Shown: positions 37,060 to 46,614, counted from the first letter of the stretch. The stretch is 64,000 nucleotides of DNA from Candidatus Babeliales bacterium (GCA_019749895.1 JAIEPG010000002.1:259750-323749); one strand, 5' to 3'. Translations and numbers: made by a program. The notes: generated from the letters alone by a model not told the origin.

Positions 37060-38394
37060 TTAATTAATGCAGGTTCCTAATGCTAAAAATCTAAAATCTG
37101 AAGCATTAATTAGGCTTGCCATGCGCATAGCGCACACTTCTTGTTTGCCAACTGGCTCGTGTAATTGTTTAACAAATAAGGTAAGGTTTTGAGAAAATTT
37201 ATGTGGCTCAATACCCCAACCGTTCAAACAATCTGGCAATGAAATAAAGTAAAGTTCATTAAAAGAAATAACTAATGCCTTTGCTTTGTGTGCTATAAAA
37301 TCGGCTTGTTCTGCAAAGCGGCGTTCAAGTGAGTAAGTACCAAGTTTATTGTTTTGCTCGTCAAAAATATCCCACGTGGTAAAGCTTTTTTCAAGAGCGA
37401 TAATTTGGCCGTCGGCTAAGCGTGCCTTAAAAAATGATCCTAAAGGTTTATAAAGCGATCGGCGCAAGGTGATTTTTTGTTCGCCCGAATCTATTGTTAA
37501 ACAGTCACCAATGCCCCCATCAGAGCCCTCGCCTTTGATCAGCCATTCCCATTCGTTGGTATAATATTTTGGTTGTGAAGGCAGTTGCGGGTCTACGATA
37601 GTAATATTGTAAACGCCGTTTTTAAGCAGTTGTAAAACATCGCTGCCGCCCGCAATATACACAATTTTTTTGCCTTGGCTGGCTTGTTCTTTAATATTTT
37701 TTAATGCTTGAGCACTCCAGTTTTTCCACCCCGTCCCTGCTAAGTGGTACCATATTGTTGCATACAAAAGGCGTGCCGCTGGGAGATTTTTTTGTTCATT
37801 GAGCATGTTTTGAAAGATTGGAAACGTTTCAGGAGAAAAACAAAAACGAAAAAAGCGATTTGCTATTTCAAATTGAAGTTCTGTTCCCACGGCTATATTG
37901 TTGATGGTATAAGGAAATAGTGCGTTGAGTAGGGCTGTATAAGAATCGATTGTTTGATTCCAGTTTTCGTGAGATTCTTGCTTTGCCAAGGTCATTTCTG
38001 ATGCAAAATTATGATCATTGAGAAATTGGATAAAAGCCAATATGTCCTGTTCCAGCAAGTCGTACAAATCGGCTATATTTTTTTTGAATGTTGCATCTAA
38101 AAATGGCCGAAATTGGTGACCATGTTCGTTGATAGTGTTGTTGGTCAAGCTGATTAAAAATGGGCGCAGGTGGCGCAGTGCGTATATCTTGTCTTCGTAT
38201 ATTCTTTTGAATGATAGTGAAAAAAATGTGTCTAATAAATTTTTTGCGTCTTGAATGTTGTGCTGAGCAAAAACTCCTTGCCATTCATGCCATTTTTTAA
38301 AAACGTCAGCTTCGCTTTTTATGGTGATAGTTTTGGCGTTAGTCCATGCAAACAACAACGCAAGAGCGAGTAGATAAGCTTGGCGCATGTTCAT
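37060..38394 (-). CDS. Exported Rossmann-motif paralogue family, member A
   Basis: This is a 444-residue member of a three-copy tandem family I cannot name. It has a signal peptide (AYLLALALLFAWTNA) and an N-terminal helical half with FSLSFKRIYEDK and NEHGHQFRPFLDATFKKNI. The C-terminal half contains KKIVYIAGGSDVLQLLKNGV then ITIVDPQLPSQ, and GGIGDCLTI. The G-G-x-D turn followed by an acidic strand end resembles motif I/II of class I methyltransferases, but the exported location is unusual for a SAM enzyme. The tail has NGWGIEPHKFSQNLTLFVKQL. AAGGAA precedes the ATG. It is the last gene of the run. Confidence 0.65.
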   Translation of the reverse strand: MNMRQAYLLALALLFAWTNAKTITIKSEADVFKKWHEWQGVFAQHNIQDAKNLLDTFFSLSFKRIYEDKIYALRHLRPFLISLTNNTINEHGHQFRPFLDATFKKNIADLYDLLEQDILAFIQFLNDHNFASEMTLAKQESHENWNQTIDSYTALLNALFPYTINNIAVGTELQFEIANRFFRFCFSPETFPIFQNMLNEQKNLPAARLLYATIWYHLAGTGWKNWSAQALKNIKEQASQGKKIVYIAGGSDVLQLLKNGVYNITIVDPQLPSQPKYYTNEWEWLIKGEGSDGGIGDCLTIDSGEQKITLRRSLYKPLGSFFKARLADGQIIALEKSFTTWDIFDEQNNKLGTYSLERRFAEQADFIAHKAKALVISFNELYFISLPDCLNGWGIEPHKFSQNLTLFVKQLHEPVGKQEVCAMRMASLINASDFRFLALGTCIN

Positions 38395-38408
38395 GATGTT
38401 TCCTTTTT

Positions 38409-39740
38409 TTAGTTTGGATTTGAAGCAAGATTAATAAACTTAAGATCAGCAAAATTACTGAGTGATGCAATGCGCATGTTGCACATATGCTCTTTGCCAA
38501 CAGGCTTGCGGAGCTGTTTTACCAACAGAGAGAAATCATTTGAAAACTTACTTGGCTCAATCCCCCAACCATCTAACATTTCTGGCATAGCAGCATAAAT
38601 CATTTCGTCATACGACATGAGCAACGTTTGTTGGGGTTTTATCTCAAAATCTTCTTGCCTGGTAAAGCGTCGGTGAATGGTAATGGTTCCAAGATTTTCT
38701 AGCGTTTGGGCATCGAGCACCTGCCAGATGGTAATACTTTTTTGTAAAGGAATAATCGTGTTATTGGACAATTTATTGAAAAATGTATCACCTTGTTCAA
38801 ATCTGCTGCGCTTAAGCACAATATTTTTGCTATCAAAATCACACGAAATGGTATCACCAATGCCATTACTTTTTCCTTGTCCAACAACAAACCATTGCCA
38901 ATTTTTTGCATAATAAGCGTTTTGTGATGGCAAAAATGGGTCGATAATGTCGATGGTATAAATGCCGCGCTTGAGGAGTTGGTAGATGTCGTTGCCGCCG
39001 GCAATATAAACAATTTTGTGCCCTTGCGCTGCTCTTTCTTGCAATGCGTCGAGTGTATTTTTGTGCCAGTGTTTCCAGCCGCTGCCAACTAAATAGTTCC
39101 ATAAAACGCCGTGTAAAAAACGGGCAAGGGGATAAAATTCTGCGTTCATGAGCAATTGTTGGTATTCTGGAAATGTTTGAGTGCTAAAACAATATTCAAA
39201 GAAGCGATTGGCAAGAGCGTAGCCCAGTTCTTCTTGGACCTGATGACTTGCATGCGTACACAAAAGGTTGACCAGTGCTTTGTATTTATTGATTGTAACA
39301 TCATAGGTGTCAAAACCTTCAGTTTGGTTGGTTATTGCTGTTGAAAACTGATTATTTTTTAAAAAAGCAATAAATGCTGCCGGGTCAGATTCAAGTGCTG
39401 AGTATAAAAAATAAAAAATTTCATACATTTCTGGCGAGATGGTTTCTTCAAATTGGTAACCATGATCATTCATCAGATTGCCAGTAAGTGCGGGAAGAAA
39501 AGCGTCAAATTTTTTAAGAAGTGAATATGTTTTTTCAAAATTTTTTCTAAATTTTTTTAAAAAAATATCTTTTGAAAGATTATTGGTTAGTTCAGTAAAA
39601 TTGCGGTCTTCAAAAACTTTTTGAACGCGAATCCATGTTTTAAAAACATTATAACTTGTTTGGTGAGTGTGGGCTGCGATAGGGTTTAAATAAATAAGAC
39701 TAAGTGCCATCAAGGGCATAAAAAATCTGGTAGTAAGCAT
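38409..39740 (-). CDS. Exported Rossmann-motif paralogue family, member B
   Basis: This 443-residue paralogue of its two neighbours is closest to member A: KIVYIAGGNDIYQLLKRGIY, IDIIDPFLPSQNAYY, NGIGDTISCDF, WGIEPSKFSNDFSLLVKQL. It has a signal peptide (FFMPLMALSLIYLNPIAA). The Rossmann-like glycine turn, the D-x-F-L-P-S-Q segment and the conserved W-G-I-E-P tail are the best-kept parts across copies, so they probably form the working site. Function unknown. Gaps to its neighbours are 14 and 22 bases, consistent with one transcript. Confidence 0.65.
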   Translation of the reverse strand: MLTTRFFMPLMALSLIYLNPIAAHTHQTSYNVFKTWIRVQKVFEDRNFTELTNNLSKDIFLKKFRKNFEKTYSLLKKFDAFLPALTGNLMNDHGYQFEETISPEMYEIFYFLYSALESDPAAFIAFLKNNQFSTAITNQTEGFDTYDVTINKYKALVNLLCTHASHQVQEELGYALANRFFEYCFSTQTFPEYQQLLMNAEFYPLARFLHGVLWNYLVGSGWKHWHKNTLDALQERAAQGHKIVYIAGGNDIYQLLKRGIYTIDIIDPFLPSQNAYYAKNWQWFVVGQGKSNGIGDTISCDFDSKNIVLKRSRFEQGDTFFNKLSNNTIIPLQKSITIWQVLDAQTLENLGTITIHRRFTRQEDFEIKPQQTLLMSYDEMIYAAMPEMLDGWGIEPSKFSNDFSLLVKQLRKPVGKEHMCNMRIASLSNFADLKFINLASNPN

Positions 39741-39762
39741 GGCTAACGAAATCCTTTCAGTA

Positions 39763-41076
39763 CTAATTTCCTGAGTTACCCAAAGAAATAAATTGTAAAT
39801 CGCTCAAATTAAGTAGTGTTGCAACGCGTATGTTAAGCATCATATCTTTTGTTGCTCGTGCGCGTAGTTGCTTAATCATTATGAAAAATTCTGGAGCTAA
39901 ATTTTTAACATCAACGCCATAACCGCCCAAAAAGTCTGGAATTATAGCATGAAAAAAATCGCTAAATGACATCAAAATTATGGTGTTTTGTTTATATTCA
40001 AAATCTGAGCTACTCAAAGGTCGACGAACAAATTTGATGCGACCTAGTTCTTCTTGTGCAGTATTTTTGACTGTCCAGGTAGTGGTACTTGCTGGTATTT
40101 CTAGTGTGTTGGTTTGAGATTGTTGCAAAGAAAAGGTATTGGTAATATTAAATGATTTTCGTTCCAGAATAATGGTTTCATTGTCCCATTCAAAAGTTAG
40201 GGTGTCGCCAATTCCATTTTCTGCTTCTTCGCTTTCCACCAACCATGCGGCATTTGTAGGATATGTTTTGTTGTGAGGAGATGCAAAAGAGTCAATAATA
40301 GAAAAACTATAAATGCCTGAACGTAGCAGTTGGTAGATATCGTAACCGCCGCCAATATAAACAATTTTTTTGTTTTCTTGTGCTGCTTTTTTGAGTTGAT
40401 TAAGGCAATCAAGATGCCAGCTTTCCCAGCTTTCAAGAGCGAAATGCTTCCATATGGCAACATATAAAAAACGTGCAATTGAATAGTTACTTGAGTCAAG
40501 ATGCAGGTGATAGCAGGCATCAAAAGTTTCGGGACTAAAGCATAACTCAAACATGCGATTTGCTGCAGCAAGCGAATATGTGAAGCATTCTTGTGGTACG
40601 TCTTGCGCAAAAAGCATATCTAAAAGGATAGAATATTTTTCTACGGCCAAACCCGCGCCATGTCCACCATATTCTAGTGATAATGATTCTGGTGTAGACA
40701 TATCTAGATTACGTAACAAGCTAATAAGTGCAGGATTTCGCCTCTCAAGGCAAGTATAAATAGTGCATAAATTATTATAAAAAACTGGATTAATAGGACG
40801 GTCAAAAGGTACGCCTTCCTGGTTGGTGAGTGCGGTAATAAATGGATAGGCTGAATTGAGCGTGACCGCGTGGCACTCGCATTGATGTTCAAAAGCATGT
40901 ACAAATGCATCGTCAAGCAATGTTGCCATTGTTTCAAGATTGCGATCAGCATAGATTTTTTGTGTTGCAAACAAATTGCCAAATACTTCAGATTCTGTTT
41001 TTTGAATACCAACAAGTGTTGCAAAAAAGTTGAGTGTGAGTATGACGCCCACTAACGATAGCTTTATCTTCTTCAC
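39763..41076 (-). CDS. Exported Rossmann-motif paralogue family, member C (GTG start)
   Basis: This 437-residue protein is the most diverged of the three: KIVYIGGGYDIYQLLRSGIY is kept, but the next strand reads IIDSFASPHNKTYP rather than D-P-x-L-P-S-Q. NGIGDTLTFEWDN and YGVDVKNLAPEFFIMIKQL are kept in outline. It has a signal peptide (LSLVGVILTLNFFATLVG). The start is GTG at 41076 with a strong GGAGAA eight bases upstream. It heads the three-gene array. Function unknown. Confidence 0.65.
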   Translation of the reverse strand: MKKIKLSLVGVILTLNFFATLVGIQKTESEVFGNLFATQKIYADRNLETMATLLDDAFVHAFEHQCECHAVTLNSAYPFITALTNQEGVPFDRPINPVFYNNLCTIYTCLERRNPALISLLRNLDMSTPESLSLEYGGHGAGLAVEKYSILLDMLFAQDVPQECFTYSLAAANRMFELCFSPETFDACYHLHLDSSNYSIARFLYVAIWKHFALESWESWHLDCLNQLKKAAQENKKIVYIGGGYDIYQLLRSGIYSFSIIDSFASPHNKTYPTNAAWLVESEEAENGIGDTLTFEWDNETIILERKSFNITNTFSLQQSQTNTLEIPASTTTWTVKNTAQEELGRIKFVRRPLSSSDFEYKQNTIILMSFSDFFHAIIPDFLGGYGVDVKNLAPEFFIMIKQLRARATKDMMLNIRVATLLNLSDLQFISLGNSGN

Positions 41077-41180
41077 TACATTCTCCGTTCTTTTTGAGGG
41101 TCAATAACAGAGAAAAGCGTATCGAATGTGGCTGTTTAATGCAACTCAATTTTTAAAGTTAGTTATTTTATTTTCGTTAT

Positions 41181-41852
41181 TTATTCAAGGTCGTCGAGTG
41201 GAAACAGTTCGTCTTCATCTTCGACTTTTGTTTGGCGAGTAGGAGTATGAACGCTTCTTACAGGCGTTATTGGCCGCAAGTAATCAATTATTCGTTTAAA
41301 ATTATTGGCTCTTTTTATGTCACTTTCTGTTTTATAATCTTTGTGTTGATTGTAGCGCTGTGTTGCAATTTCAAGAGGTGTTTGCCCTGCTCCATCAATT
41401 TCTGCTCTTTGAGCGCCTTTGTGTACAAGAAATTCAACAATTGCTACGTTGCCGCTAAAACATGCCAGGTGTAAAGGTTGTGAGCGTGAGACATTTTTTG
41501 CATTTATATCGCTACCATTGCTGAATAAAAAAGAAATGAAAGCAGCTTCTTCTTCGAGTTTAAAATCTTTAAATGGATTATTGCGTTCACAAATTATATG
41601 AAGCAGTGTGTTATGTTTATTATTGAGAGGCATGTTAATAATTTTTTCCAGGAGTTTTTTATTGCATGCTTTTAAAGCTTCAAATTGTTTTTCTCTTGAG
41701 TTGTCAGAAAGAGCCAAAAGTAATTGGCTTACTTGCAATACTTCTAGTGATGTGAGAGGTAGTTTCGAGCTTAGTGCGGCAGCATGCATTGGTGTGTTAA
41801 GCTTCAACAGGCACCACACAAGTGCAAAAAAACAACCATATTTTTTAGTCAT
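41181..41852 (-). CDS. Exported ankyrin-repeat protein 1
   Basis: The protein has 223 residues. A signal peptide (YGCFFALVWCLLKLNTPMHA) and a leading helical region are followed by about three ankyrin repeats: NTLLHIICERNN, RSQPLHLACFSGNVAIVEFLVHKGA and GQTPLEIATQRYNQ. The tail is acidic (KVEDEDELFPLDDLE). Ankyrin repeats bind proteins; target unknown. ATG 41852 has GAAAG upstream; a TTG at 41867 is open. It is a clear paralogue of the next ankyrin gene (same spacing of T-L-L-H-I, P-L-H-x-A-C-F-S-G-N-V and P-L-x-I-A). Confidence 0.8.
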   Translation of the reverse strand: MTKKYGCFFALVWCLLKLNTPMHAAALSSKLPLTSLEVLQVSQLLLALSDNSREKQFEALKACNKKLLEKIINMPLNNKHNTLLHIICERNNPFKDFKLEEEAAFISFLFSNGSDINAKNVSRSQPLHLACFSGNVAIVEFLVHKGAQRAEIDGAGQTPLEIATQRYNQHKDYKTESDIKRANNFKRIIDYLRPITPVRSVHTPTRQTKVEDEDELFPLDDLE

Positions 41853-41880
41853 AGCTTTTTCTTTCAAATTATACGTGTGG

Positions 41881-42519
41881 TTACCGTGGCGTTAGGGGCC
41901 TTGCTGGTTTGGCGGGCGTAAAACAGCTTATTATTTTAGCAAACTGGGCAGATCTTATTTTATCGCATTCAGTATCTTGAGTATGGTGTGCTTTTCGCTC
42001 ACTAGCAATGTTGAGGGGACTTTTTCCGTTATTGTCAGGTTCTTTTTGTGGCGCTTGATGGTTAATAAGTACGCTTACTGTTGTTACGTTGCCACTAAAG
42101 CAAGCACAATGCAATGGGTGGCTACCATAGAAATTTTTGGCATTTATTTGGCTTCCGTTATCAAGTAAAAAAATGACTATTGCAGCTTCGTATTCAGGAT
42201 TAAAGTTAGCGCTGAATGCATCGCGCTTACAGACTATATGAAGTAATGTTTCGCGATATGGAGTGAGTGGTAGATTAATGATTTTTGCTAGAAGTTTGGT
42301 ATCAAAGTGTTCCAGCATTTTTAGGCAAGCTTCGCTTGAAAAACAAGAGAGATTTGTGACGAGAGTCTTTATGCTTTCTTTTTGTTTTGATTTGAGTTTC
42401 AGCTCTTTTAAAACTTCTTCGTTGATGATAGAAGCGTTTGATGCTGCTGCATGAATCAATGAATTGTGCGTCAATAAACTCAGTGCGAATATCAATAAAT
42501 AACAATAATTTTTTACCAT
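41881..42519 (-). CDS. Exported ankyrin-repeat protein 2
   Basis: The protein has 212 residues. It has a signal peptide (YCYLLIFALSLLTHNSLIHA), then helical sequence and about three ankyrin repeats: ETLLHIVCKRDA, SHPLHCACFSGNVTTVSVLINHQA and GKSPLNIASERKAHH. It is strongly similar to ankyrin protein 1 along its length, pointing to a recent tandem duplication. AGGAAAAACT precedes the ATG. The tail (TPAKPARPLTPR) is basic and proline-rich, unlike the acidic tail of protein 1. Confidence 0.8.
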   Translation of the reverse strand: MVKNYCYLLIFALSLLTHNSLIHAAASNASIINEEVLKELKLKSKQKESIKTLVTNLSCFSSEACLKMLEHFDTKLLAKIINLPLTPYRETLLHIVCKRDAFSANFNPEYEAAIVIFLLDNGSQINAKNFYGSHPLHCACFSGNVTTVSVLINHQAPQKEPDNNGKSPLNIASERKAHHTQDTECDKIRSAQFAKIISCFTPAKPARPLTPR

Positions 42520-42534
42520 AGTTTTTCCTAAAAT

Positions 42535-43236
42535 TTATAAAATTACGCACAATCCATCACTACAAGAAGAACAGCTTTCCAAATCAAAGTTATCTTGCGC
42601 GCTTGTGCCATCGATATCTTTTATTGTTTTAATAGCGCCATTTTTTTCCAAGATATCAATGACGTCTGTGTTTGTGTCGAAGTGATAACGGTATGCCCAG
42701 TGTAACGGCGTTTGACCGTTATTGTCTTGGATATTTGGGTTGGCGTTGTGCTTAAGTAGTACCTTGATTATTGTTAAATCTCCACGTTCTGTTGCGTGGT
42801 GTAAAGGCGTACAGCCTTGCCTGCATCGTATATTTGGATTGGCGCCTGCGCGGAGTAGTGAATTTACCCAAGAAATGTTTTGTTGGTCGCACGCGATATG
42901 AAGAGCTGTTTGTCCTTGTTCATTTTTTGCGTTAATGTCCGTGGAGTTAAAGCCTCGTGTTTCGATTTCTGATTCTTCAATTATTGAGCTTTCTGCTAGT
43001 TCTGTTTCTGTTGAGTTTACCAGAGCGTTTGGTTCAAATAAGCAACAAATAATGATAAAAAAAGGTGAATTCATGTTTTTAAAAATGATAGACACCGTTT
43101 GTAAAAGTTCTTTTTCTTCTTCTTCTTCTTCTTCTTCTTCTTGAATTGAAATTATCGGCTGTTTTACTGACCCGGACGCCAAAGAATTAATTGCCAAAAA
43201 ACATAAAACAAATGTGTAGTAATACCGTTTTTTCAT
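42535..43236 (-). CDS. Exported ankyrin-repeat protein 3 with poly-Glu tract
   Basis: The protein has 233 residues. It has a signal peptide (YYYTFVLCFLAINSLASG), a poly-glutamate run near residues 32-42 encoded by a TTC/GAA microsatellite, then canonical ankyrin repeats: GQTALHIACDQQNISWVNSL, GCTPLHHATERGDLTIIKVL and GQTPLHWAYRYHF. It ends in a Cys-rich tail (ESCSSCSDGLCVIL). The repeats are closer to consensus than in proteins 1 and 2. Its start overlaps the stop of the next upstream gene (ATGA, 43233-43236), indicating translational coupling. Confidence 0.82.
   Translation of the reverse strand: MKKRYYYTFVLCFLAINSLASGSVKQPIISIQEEEEEEEEEKELLQTVSIIFKNMNSPFFIIICCLFEPNALVNSTETELAESSIIEESEIETRGFNSTDINAKNEQGQTALHIACDQQNISWVNSLLRAGANPNIRCRQGCTPLHHATERGDLTIIKVLLKHNANPNIQDNNGQTPLHWAYRYHFDTNTDVIDILEKNGAIKTIKDIDGTSAQDNFDLESCSSCSDGLCVIL
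43114..43142. repeat. TTC trinucleotide microsatellite
   Basis: About nine to ten perfect TTC units inside ankyrin gene 3; on the coding strand they are GAA and encode poly-Glu. Unit gain or loss changes the length of the acidic run without shifting frame. Confidence 0.9.
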
Positions 43237-43961
43237 GATGGCGTACCTAGATTTTGAGTGATACTTGGATTAGTTGATGCAAGAAGGCCTATAATTTTAT
43301 AAAGATCGTCACACGGTATTTCTGGATCAAGTTGTTTGTACGCAAGATCGTATGGCGTTAGAAGAGCTGTATTTTTTACGTCGATGATTGCTTTATAAAG
43401 AACGAGCAAGTCTACTGTTTTAAACCAACCAAGCCAGCATGCTTGGTGCAGGGGTGTGTCGCCATAACGATTTTGAATGTTTGGGTCTGCGCCGTGTTCT
43501 AAAAGAAGCTCAACAAGGTGGGTTTTGCCAAAAGAGCATGCCAAATGCAATGGCGTTTGGCCATAGTTGTCTTGCTGGTTTAGACGGCTACCGGCACCAA
43601 GTAAAATATTTACCATCATTGTTTCTGCAGTAACGTTATTTGTTGATTCATTAACCCGAGAGCATGCCAGATGCAGGAGAGAGTGGTCATATTCGTCAAG
43701 AAAGGTAATAATGGGGCTAAGTGCTGGGTAAGATACTGTGTCATCGTTTGGGTTAATGATAGCAAATTCTAGCAATGTATTGAGGCATAGCGTGCTGGAC
43801 TTTGTGGCAATTGTTTGAGCAAGAGCTTGCCATTGTTTTTTTGCTAAGAGAGTCTGCTCTTTTAGTAGTATTTTATGAAAAATGGAACCTCTTGCCTGGA
43901 TTGGTATAACCTTGCCCACTAGAAGCCATGCGATTAGGAAAAAATAACAATGTTTTTTCAT
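43233..43961 (-). CDS. Exported ankyrin-repeat protein 4
   Basis: The protein has 242 residues. It has a signal peptide (YFFLIAWLLVGKVIPIQA), a helical region, then about four ankyrin repeats: DHSLLHLACSRVN, GQTPLHLACSFGKTHLVELL, GDTPLHQACWLGWFKTVDLL and TPYDLAYKQL. It heads the four-ankyrin run and shares an ATGA overlap with protein 3. The ribosome site before ATG 43961 is weak. A 124-base gap to tyrS holds no gene that I can see. Confidence 0.82.
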   Translation of the reverse strand: MKKHCYFFLIAWLLVGKVIPIQARGSIFHKILLKEQTLLAKKQWQALAQTIATKSSTLCLNTLLEFAIINPNDDTVSYPALSPIITFLDEYDHSLLHLACSRVNESTNNVTAETMMVNILLGAGSRLNQQDNYGQTPLHLACSFGKTHLVELLLEHGADPNIQNRYGDTPLHQACWLGWFKTVDLLVLYKAIIDVKNTALLTPYDLAYKQLDPEIPCDDLYKIIGLLASTNPSITQNLGTPS

Positions 43962-44085
43962 CTCGCACCGCCTTTAGGTTCTAAAAAGCAAAAATAGTTA
44001 CCACTCATAACATCATTTAAAATTTTTAAGTAAAATTTCAAGATGTTTGGCAATGATAACTATTTTTTGCAAAATTTCTACAGAT

Positions 44086-45282
44086 TTACGAAATTTTATA
44101 AATGCGGTGTTTACCAACTTTAACAATCATCCCTTGAGTACAGGTAACTTCAGCCTTAAACTCGGTGATTGTTTGACCGTCAACGTGAACCGCTTTAGAT
44201 TCAATAAGTCGTTTGGCTTCTGACGAAGTAGTAATGGCGCCTAGTTCTTTGAGCAAGGTAACAATCCACACGGGGCTTTCTATTTTGCCAAGAATGTGGA
44301 CTTCTTGTGCTTGAGAATAATCTTGTTTTTGAAAAAGACTTTCAAAATTTTGTTGAGCCTCATCTGCTTCTGCTTGGCCCCAGTAACGAGTAACAATACC
44401 GTGAGCCATTTGTTTTTTTGCATTCATGGGATGGAGCTTTTCGTGCCATACCTCTTCTCTCATGCGCTCAACTTCTTGCTCAGTTTTGTCTAACAATAAA
44501 AGGTAGTAACGCCACATGAGCGTGTCAGAAATTGACATGAGTTTGCCAAAAGCCTGTGTAGCAGGCTCCCATAAACCAATATAATTGCCCAAGCTTTTAG
44601 ACATTTTTTTAACGCCATCAAGCCCTTCAAGCAATGGCAACGTCATAATAACTTGTGGCTCTTGGCCATACTGTTCTTGCAAATGACGGCCCATTAACAA
44701 ATTAAATGTTTGGTCAGTTCCGCCCAGCTCAACGTCGGCTTCAAGTGCTACTGAGTCGTATCCCTGAAAAATTGGATAAAACAGCTCATGAAATCCAATA
44801 GCAACATTTTCTTGAAGGCGCAGTTGAAAATCTTCACGTTCAATGATGCGTGCCAGGGTTACCTGACCTGCAAGCTTAATCATGTCTACCAGGTTGAGGG
44901 TGCCCAGCCATTCTGAGTTGTAGCGAATGATTGTTTTGGCAGGGTCCAATATTTTACCCACTTGTTCAAAATAGGTATGAGCATTGGTTTTAATTTCTTC
45001 TTCAGTCATGGGTGGTCGCGTTTTAGAGCGGCCTGAAGGGTCGCCAATGCGGGCGGTAAAGTCACCAATTAAAAAGATAACGGTGTGGCCCAAATCCTGA
45101 AATTGACGCATTTTGTTTAAAACGACCGCATGGCCCAAATGAAGGTCTGGTGCCGTTGGGTCGGCGCCTAGTTTAATCTTGAGGGGTTTGTTTTTGGCCA
45201 ATTTTTTTTTGAAATCTTCTTCTGGAGTAACTTGTATTGTGCCTTGTTTCAAAAATTCAAATGGATCTTTTTTTGTAGTCAT
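44086..45282 (-). CDS. tyrS: Tyrosyl-tRNA synthetase
   Basis: TyrS charges tRNA-Tyr. The 398-residue class I enzyme has [19 protein letters not shown] near residue 38 (HIGH motif as H-L-G-H), [32 protein letters not shown], and [13 protein letters not shown] near residue 230 (KMSKS). A C-terminal S4-like RNA-binding region follows ([20 protein letters not shown]). The length and the PSGRSKTRP segment fit the shorter bacterial TyrRS form. It lies 17 bases downstream of the M50 cluster on the same strand. Confidence 0.95.
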   Translation of the reverse strand: MTTKKDPFEFLKQGTIQVTPEEDFKKKLAKNKPLKIKLGADPTAPDLHLGHAVVLNKMRQFQDLGHTVIFLIGDFTARIGDPSGRSKTRPPMTEEEIKTNAHTYFEQVGKILDPAKTIIRYNSEWLGTLNLVDMIKLAGQVTLARIIEREDFQLRLQENVAIGFHELFYPIFQGYDSVALEADVELGGTDQTFNLLMGRHLQEQYGQEPQVIMTLPLLEGLDGVKKMSKSLGNYIGLWEPATQAFGKLMSISDTLMWRYYLLLLDKTEQEVERMREEVWHEKLHPMNAKKQMAHGIVTRYWGQAEADEAQQNFESLFQKQDYSQAQEVHILGKIESPVWIVTLLKELGAITTSSEAKRLIESKAVHVDGQTITEFKAEVTCTQGMIVKVGKHRIYKIS

Positions 45283-45298
45283 GGGGTTCTCGTTTGTG

Positions 45299-46606
45299 TT
45301 AAAAAACTAAGCTTCGTATTATTTGTTCAGCGATAATGATTAATTGTATCAACATTGTGCGGGTTTGTGGCAATAAAAATATGAACAAAAGGAAAAAGAT
45401 AGAATATTGATACAGCCAGGCAACAACGTGTGGGTAGCGCTTCATGAGTAATGCGGTAACTAGATGGCCGCCGTCAAGTGGCGGAATAGGCAGCAAATTA
45501 AAGACGCCCAGCATGATATTTACGTAGGCAGTTGCTTGCACAATGTGTACTAGTGTTAAACCAACGGCTACTGAAAACAGCCTAGCAGGAAAGTATGCTA
45601 ATGCATAAAAACATACAAGTGCAAATATAAAATTTGAAGCAGGGCCTGCAAAGGCCGTTAAAACGGCATAAAAGCGGGGGTATTTAAAGTTGCGTTGATC
45701 AAATATTACCGGCTTTGCCCAACCAATTTTAAAAAGCAGTAAAAAAAGCAGCCCCAGAGGGTCAATATGAGCCAAAGGGTTGAGCGTGAGGCGGCCCTGG
45801 CGGCGGGCGGTGTTGTCGCCCAACAGCGTTGCAGCCAGTGCGTGTGAGCATTCATGTACCGAAAGAGAAATTAAAAAAGCGGGAAGCATGATAGCAAGTT
45901 GTGCAAAAAAGCCTGCGCTTGGGTTCATCATAATTTTTCCTAAAAGAATAAAAGTAACATAAAAATTTGGCTTACGAAAAAGAACCACATTTGAGTATAA
46001 CGGTACGACGGTCAATAATACCAGAATCATGATTATTTGGCTCAGAGGGGGGTGAATCGGCAAGCATGACAATAACAAAAACGTGAACAAGAGTGCAAGC
46101 ACAAGGTGCTTGCTAGCCTGGTAAAAACGGGGGCATTGTCTACGAAATATTGCCAAAAGATGGTTGCCATCAGAGCCGGTGGGAAAAGGAAGCAGGCTAA
46201 AAAAAACAATAATAGCATTAGCAAGCGCGCTAGTTGCAAAAATTCCTACCAGGCATGTTGCAACTGGTTTATAAAAAAGATGCACGGGCATAACAAAAAT
46301 AACGAAAACACTTGTTAAAGCAATCAGAATGTTGCTAGCAGGCCCTGCCAATAGTGTTAGCGCGGTGTGCAAAGCTGGTCGCTTAAAATTTTGAAAATCA
46401 TTTTGGTTAAAGGCTCGCTGTTTGGCAGGGATCAATAGGTCATATTTACTGGGAACGCATATGAATATATGATTACGTTTTATTGTGCCCCCCAGCAGGT
46501 GTGCTGTTTTTTTGTGCGCGCGCCGGTGGATGACGAGAGCAATGACAGAAGAGACAATTATGATAGTCAGTTGCAGCAAAATTTCCAGAAAGCTGGTGTC
46601 CGTCAT
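45299..46606 (-). CDS. Tandem M50/site-2-protease protein: inactive-looking N half, intact C half
   Basis: M50 proteases cut substrates inside membranes. This 435-residue protein contains two M50 units. The N half has [15 protein letters not shown] (H-R-R-A-H, so the catalytic Glu of H-E-x-x-H is Arg), [12 protein letters not shown] and [12 protein letters not shown] (Asp kept). The C half has [17 protein letters not shown] (intact H-E-C-S-H), [12 protein letters not shown] and [13 protein letters not shown] (intact L-D-G), the complete zinc site. The C half resembles the Rip-like, FtsX-free short S2P group. AGGAAC precedes the ATG. It is third of three adjacent M50-type genes. Confidence 0.85.
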   Translation of the reverse strand: MTDTSFLEILLQLTIIIVSSVIALVIHRRAHKKTAHLLGGTIKRNHIFICVPSKYDLLIPAKQRAFNQNDFQNFKRPALHTALTLLAGPASNILIALTSVFVIFVMPVHLFYKPVATCLVGIFATSALANAIIVFFSLLPFPTGSDGNHLLAIFRRQCPRFYQASKHLVLALLFTFLLLSCLPIHPPLSQIIMILVLLTVVPLYSNVVLFRKPNFYVTFILLGKIMMNPSAGFFAQLAIMLPAFLISLSVHECSHALAATLLGDNTARRQGRLTLNPLAHIDPLGLLFLLLFKIGWAKPVIFDQRNFKYPRFYAVLTAFAGPASNFIFALVCFYALAYFPARLFSVAVGLTLVHIVQATAYVNIMLGVFNLLPIPPLDGGHLVTALLMKRYPHVVAWLYQYSIFFLLFIFLLPQTRTMLIQLIIIAEQIIRSLVF

Positions 46607-46614
46607 GATTGTTC

